Assembly (NCBI RefSeq): GCF_020740795.1
Contig: NC_067304.1
Span: 3,648,056 to 3,712,055 of the forward strand
Length of the DNA: 64,000 nt
Direction of reading: 5' to 3'
DNA from: Apus apus
Taxonomy: Eukaryota > Chordata > Aves > Apodiformes > Apodidae
The notes under the pieces are model-generated. The model searched no databases, was not told where the DNA came from, and saw nothing but the letters and a program-made list of their open reading frames with translations. How positions within the stretch are numbered: the first letter of the stretch is position 1; each line of letters starts with the position of its first letter. Below are positions 58,501-64,000 of the stretch, piece after piece. The translations under genes and the position numbers were made by a program.

Positions 58501-61500
58501 CACAGCCAAGTACCTCTGCATATCCCAACAGATGTAGAGAGATCAAATTCACCAAGACACGAGCAGCTGTAATAAAACACAAATGCATTTCTCCCAGCAG
58601 TTCTGGTAGTTGGATATTATCTACATATGCTTTTGCATTCATGTCATCAATAATTACTGACATTAGCAACATGCTAATGAGGTAGACTCTGTGAATGCAC
58701 ACACACCACTGGGCAAGCAGTATTCCCACTGTATTTAGGCAGATCTCTGGTGGAGTGATTCCAGCAGTCTCCTGATGTGTTAACCATTTCTTCCAACACC
58801 AACCTGCTGCTTTGCCTGTGTGTTCTGAGCCTTACGGCACAGGAGCTGCTGCTCTAACTGTCCACTCTGCCCTCCCTAGCATCACAGCAGTGAAGATGCC
58901 TTCTGAGACATCATCATCTGAAATCAGCAGTGGTTTAAGTGGCTTTATCTTATAATGGTAGTGTATCCTAGTCAACTATCCCTACTAGAGACCTGGGCTT
59001 CAGCCATCCCAACTAGACCTGCTGCTAAAAGCCAGTTCACAGCTTAACACTCCTGCCCTGTATATGTGAGAGGAAATACTGTCCTACTGTTCTCCACACT
59101 TGACTACAAGAGCCTGAGCAGAAGGGAATCAGCTCTACTGCTGTGCAACCCCAGAGTCAGCCTCCCACCAGGATCCTGTCTGTAGCAATTCAGTATGAAC
59201 TTCCTTCCCACTGCAAACTGACAAACAAAGAGGTTCCTGCAATCAGGCATGAGTGCTTCTGAGTTTATTTTTGTAGCTCTTCAGCATTATTTATAAGGTG
59301 AGCTGGCAGACCATGCCCCCAAAACAAGTGTTAACATGTGGGCAGTGAACAGCCTGCTGCAGGTGTTGGGAGCTGAGCCAGACCCTCTTCAGGGGTGGAG
59401 GGCCTGAAATCCAGCTGGATATGCTCTACTCCAGGTGACTGCTGACACAGGGATGAATCCATGGTATCTGGTCCACAATGAAGAACCTTGTTGCTACCAG
59501 TGTTTTGAAACTGTACAACAAAGGAGAAAAACTGAGGGGATAGCAGGGAATAGCTTAACAGACCTGCAAAGAAACACAGGAGCATCCCCCCTTACTGATG
59601 AGGAAGCACGGAGCACTGAAATGACTTGCTCATCACTCCCTGGCAGGCAAGTGTCAGGCCTAGACAGGGACCTGCAGCTTCCAAGTCCCACCATGGTGCT
59701 TCATCTGCCCCAGCCCCACCACAACTGAAGAGGTCACGTGCCCAACATCAGCACCACGTCCCACTCAGGTGTGCTGGGTGTTGGTGAGGCAGCTCCCTCC
59801 CCCAGGCACTGATCCCTCACTTGCACACACATTCTGCTGCTATAAAGGGCTGTAAAGATGCTGAGCAGTCACTCCACCATGAGTGATCTTCCACAGCCCA
59901 GCAGAAGAAGGGACCTTGCAACTGTTCTTGGCTCTTTGGTGGGGGAGACTCCCTGCTGCACAGCCACCTTGCCAGTGCCCATGCAGGCTCAGGGCACTGA
60001 TAAGTGCAGAACTGCTGAACAGCCCCATCATCAGAGCCCCTGATTATCTGCACAGCCTGGGTCAGGCAGTAGCACTGCAGGGCTTGCCAGGCCTACTAGA
60101 AACTGTCATTACCATAAAAACATTCCCTCCTTCCCAAGGTATTTGAGCCAAAGCCCATTGGAAACAGCTGAGGTGCTGGCCCAGCAGCTTTAGAAGCAGC
60201 TGGAGATGCTGGAACTAGAGATGCTGTTTTGGAACCCTAAGAGTTTATACAGCCAGACAGATGCTGTCACAGGGGCACTGCAGGGAGTCTTGAGAAGTGC
60301 CAGGGGATGTGACCTCTCCAGGAAGCCATGGCCCTTGCCTGCTGAAAGCCTAGGAGGGATTCAGGAGTATGTAACAAACACACCAGGAACAAGGGGACAA
60401 GGACACACAGGTCACCATGTCCTGACAGGTGCAGCAGTGTTAGCTTTGCTGTTCCCTGACCTGGAATGCCCCTGCCTTTGTTCTGCAGGCAACAGAGATC
60501 TCCAGAGTCTCTCCTTTGGCTTTTCCTCCTGTGCTTTGGACCAGCTCATTCTCCTGGCCAAGGTGAACTTGCTAATGTGACTTGAAGGAGAGGAAAAGGA
60601 GATACATCTCTACCACCCAGCACAGCAGGGCAAGCAGGGGAGAACTGAGTGGGTGGAGAGCTGCAAACAGCAAGTGGAGGAAGCATGCAGAGAACTGGGC
60701 AAAGTGGGGAAGATGAACCACATTGCTCTGCTCATCCTGTGACAAATGTGAGGCTCAGCTGGCAAGGTGACAAGAGGAGATGGCTGGTCAGATCCAGCCA
60801 AGGAACTTTAATTTCCCAGGCTGAACTCTGAGCAGTGCACATGATGGAAAGTAGAGAGACTTGTTTCTCCTCCCACCTGAGCTCCAGGGGCTTCCTGCAT
60901 TCAGAAAAGGCAAATATCAAACTGGCACAGGATTTTGACTTCTCAGCCCGGGCAGAGACAGAAACTGGGAAGATGCATGCATGCTTAGGGGGGTAGAAAG
61001 AAAAAGAAAACAGAGGACAAGGGAAGAAAATAAAAGCTAGATCAAGGGCTGAATTCTCAAAGGCACTGAGCAGCCAGCAGATCTTTGTGTTCTCAAGGCA
61101 GTGGTGGAAGAAGCAGAGTCTGGGTTATTCTCAGCAAAAGCTGAGCTTTTAGAAACTTGCCCCCTCCCCTTCCATGCCCATGATGAAGATTCAAAGACAA
61201 CATCAGCTTGATTTAAAGGTATAATCCTGTGGTCATAGGTGTAATATACAGGTCTGGGTGTCTGAATAGAGGCCACAAGAGACTCCCAGCCTCCTTAAAG
61301 CCCCCATCTGGGAACACATGCCAGGCCCTGTGTGCTCTGAAGTAACTTGGCCATCATCTGTTGGAGGACTTGGTTTCAGCTGTGGGCTGCACTGTATGAG
61401 CCCCACTGTCTTGCCCTGTTCAGCAGCTGACAGACCCTGTAGTGCAAAACATGAGTGCAAAGACACAGGGAGTGGCTGAGCCAGCCTTTCAGTAATGGTC

Positions 61501-64000
61501 TGAAAACTGAGGAGAGTCAAACACACAGAGCAGCAGCTCATTCCTGGAAACAGTGACTGATGACTTCAGCTCCTGTCTTGACCTCATCGAGGCTGGGGAG
61601 TACAGACAGTGTGCAGCTGCCTCCAAGAGTTACCAAAAGACTCCAGGTCAGCTGGGCTCTTGCCTTTTCCTTGCCAGAAAAAAACCTAACTCTTAGTAGC
61701 TACAGAAGAGGAAAGACCAGGAGGCCCTAGAGGAACGTAAACAAGTTGGAGGTGATGGGAGATGACAGACCTCACTGCTACTTAAATCTCTTCTATTGCC
61801 CTGTAATTCAAGGGCCTTAGCCAAGGAAGCTGGAGCTACTCTGGGTCCTTGTAGTCCTTGTGATGAAATTGCTACTGAAACAGGACTCTCCTCAGTGCCT
61901 GATGATAGCAGGAACAGCCTCTTGGGAGATGCTGGGGTTGCACCCTGAGGCATGAGAGAAGAGAAGGCAAGACTCTCCTCCAGCACCCACTTGGGAAGGT
62001 GCTTCCTCTGCACTGGCTGTGCCCAGGCATGCACAGAAGCACCGAGGAGAGCCTGGGAGTCTCCTCCTGCCACCACTGCCCCAGCGAGGCTGGAGGTCTT
62101 TCCCATTCAATCCCTTGGCTGGCCTGGAGCTGCTGAAGGGCATCAATGCATCACCTGCTGTTTTGGAGGGAGCCCTTTTCCTCTGGTCACGCTTCGGGGC
62201 AGAGGAGCTGTGCACACATTTGCAGTTATTACTTGGCTGCCTGGTTCAAGATGCAGCTGTTTGGTCACTTGGGGGAATCAGCCAGTCCCCTCCCATGCAT
62301 GCAGGGTTGGCAGGAGCTCCCTCCCACCCAGGCAAGGAGCAGGAGTATGACTGCATAAAGCACAGCTAAAGACGGAAGGGCTTAATTTTTGAACAAAAGC
62401 TGTGACCAGCTTCAGTGGAGCCAGGAGCAGATTCTACTTGGGAAAAAACAACAAAACCCAACCAAAAACAAAACAACTAACCTTTTCTGCTAGCAACCAT
62501 AGTGAAAGGAATGAGATCTGGGTCTTCTGAGCAAACTGCTGGGCCTGGGAGTGCTTGAAAGGTTTCCTAGAGACAACTGTGCAGTGCATGGAAATGTTTT
62601 CCATTTGCAAGAGCACTCCTACCTCGTTCTTCTCAGTGCTCCAACCTAAGCATGACCTTTGGGGGTTTGACAGCTAACAACCAGTCCTGGCTCCTGCCAC
62701 TTCCTTTGGAGCCTACAATGCCAACTTCTTGTGATTCCTAAAGAAGATTACAAGCCAGAAAGAGCTTGGATAGCCTCTGGATATCAAGACTTATCTTGTA
62801 TTCTAAAATGCATGAGAGGAGATGCTAAACCACAAGCTTCAGAGTCAACACCAGTAACGGTTCTTGCAAATTATCCCTAGTCTGCTTGTGGGGGGCTCTT
62901 CTGCCTTCCTGAGTCAGCTAATACTGGCCTCTAGCATAGAAAAGGGACTGTTAAATGAACCTTAGGTTTCATCAGCACTGCAATTTCTATTATCTTAACA
63001 AGCTTCCCAGAGAGAATGAGGAGCATTATCCCCTTCACCCAGGTAAGTACAATAAAAAAATCTGTGATAAATGTTCAGTGAAAAGAAAAAGTATATATTG
63101 GAAAAAGCCATGAAGTATCAAGGCTTGGGGATTAGTTTCCTAGCTCTCTTCTGCCTTGCTTGGTAGCCTGGGCAGACCACTTAGCTGCTACATGCCTCAG
63201 TTTCCCTCCAGTCCAAGGAGATAAAGGAGGAACAGAAGCTTCCATTGAGCTCAGCAGAACTGCTGCCAGATACTCCAGAGCACACGTGTGCAAGTGGAAC
63301 TCCAGCACATGCATTTAACCTGCACGTACCTGGCACTAAGCCTGCTCCATTCATATTTAGGTGATTAATCATTAATGATGTGCTTTTATTGTGTTATAGG
63401 TCTTCAAGATGGGAGAAAAAAAAATCCTAGGTGAAAGGTGCTACAAGGTTATACCTTTAAGTCCACAAACATAAGCAAAGGATTTAATTCTTCCTGAAAA
63501 TGACATTGTGCAATGGAATGACTGGATCAGACTCTTGGAAAGGGACGTAGTCATTAATTTGGTGTAAATTAATCAGTTTCAGTCAGTATTTAGAGACTTT
63601 AGTAGCCCAGCTAGCTTTTATAGTGACAACTCCCAGAATGTACTTGGAAGTGGCCTGCCTGCTTGAAGTGGAACAAGCCCCAGGAGTTGGGAACCAACAG
63701 CTTTTATTTGCCTTATGATGGGAACAGAAGCAGCCCCTGCCCTGATGGACACAGGGAGAGACCAAGGAAGTGCCAGCCTCACTAGATAAGGTGGACAAAG
63801 GAGCTGCATGAGAAACTGCCTGCACAAGCAGGGCAAGGACAATCTGGCAACTGGTTTCCTGGGTGAAATTGTGGAAGTTGGGGCTGCTGCCAAAGGGGCT
63901 GTCCTGCTCTCCCTCTGCCTTGCCTCTTCCCTTCCTTGCACAGAGGTTGGTCTTTGTGCTTCCTGCCCTGACCGAGTGAACTTCTGCCAGATCAGGGACA

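Larger units (their letters stand above)
52204..64000. other. Gene-poor region upstream of CCND3
   Basis: 11.8 kb in which I recognise no coding exon, RNA gene or CpG island. It contains one CR1 (55268-55592) and a 16-C run (53996-54011). In human the next gene upstream of CCND3 is TAF8; I see no TAF8 exon here, so it should lie beyond the right edge. Distant CCND3 first exons or enhancers could lie here but cannot be seen by eye. Confidence 0.6.

Noticed and set aside
52204-64000. TAF8, the gene next to CCND3 in human
   Set aside because: Searched by eye for its histone-fold N-terminus and basic C-terminus among translations in this region; nothing matching was found.
1-64000. CRISPR arrays, operons, phage or plasmid genes
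   Set aside because: The window is vertebrate nuclear DNA with introns and CR1 elements. The tandem repeats seen are minisatellites without spacers.

Overview
This is a vertebrate nuclear genome window, almost certainly from a bird. Four intron-containing genes are legible with consensus GT/AG splice sites, AATAAA signals and GC-rich promoters. The only abundant interspersed repeat is the CR1 LINE, whose 3' ends carry the avian-type ATTCTATG octamer. The CR1 subfamily style suggests a neognath bird, but the species cannot be named from sequence alone. The order USP49(-), MED20(-), BYSL(+), CCND3(-) matches human 6p21.1.

Layout. 1-9.4 kb: the five coding exons of USP49 (reconstructed 697 aa, minus strand), with the 3'UTR running to the left edge. 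9.4-27.4 kb: USP49 intron 1 with three CR1 copies and a small CpG-rich islet near 10.2-10.5 kb. 26.9-27.8 kb: CpG-island promoter of USP49 with two CCAAT boxes and a probable noncoding first exon. 27.8-31.6 kb: intergenic, with a 55-bp tandem repeat and one CR1. 31.6-33.43 kb: MED20 (four coding exons, 212 aa). 33.43-33.51 kb: a bidirectional promoter with only 79 bp between the MED20 and BYSL start codons. 33.51-36.45 kb: BYSL (seven exons, 445 aa), whose last intron is mostly a 33-bp minisatellite. 36.45-37.86 kb: gap between two convergent polyadenylation signals. 37.86-51.65 kb: CCND3 (five coding exons, 292 aa, long 3'UTR). 51.65-52.0 kb: the CCND3 CpG island. 52.2-64 kb: no gene recognised, two CR1 fragments.

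Function. The genes are housekeeping or growth linked: a histone-directed deubiquitinase (USP49), a Mediator head subunit (MED20), a 40S ribosome biogenesis factor (BYSL) and a G1 cyclin (CCND3). They do not form one pathway. The close physical links are the shared MED20/BYSL promoter and the tail-to-tail BYSL/CCND3 ends. I found no undescribed biological system. The most unusual sequences are the minisatellite ending at the BYSL 3' splice site, a 39-C homopolymer in USP49 intron 1, and the unexplained CpG-rich islet in the same intron.
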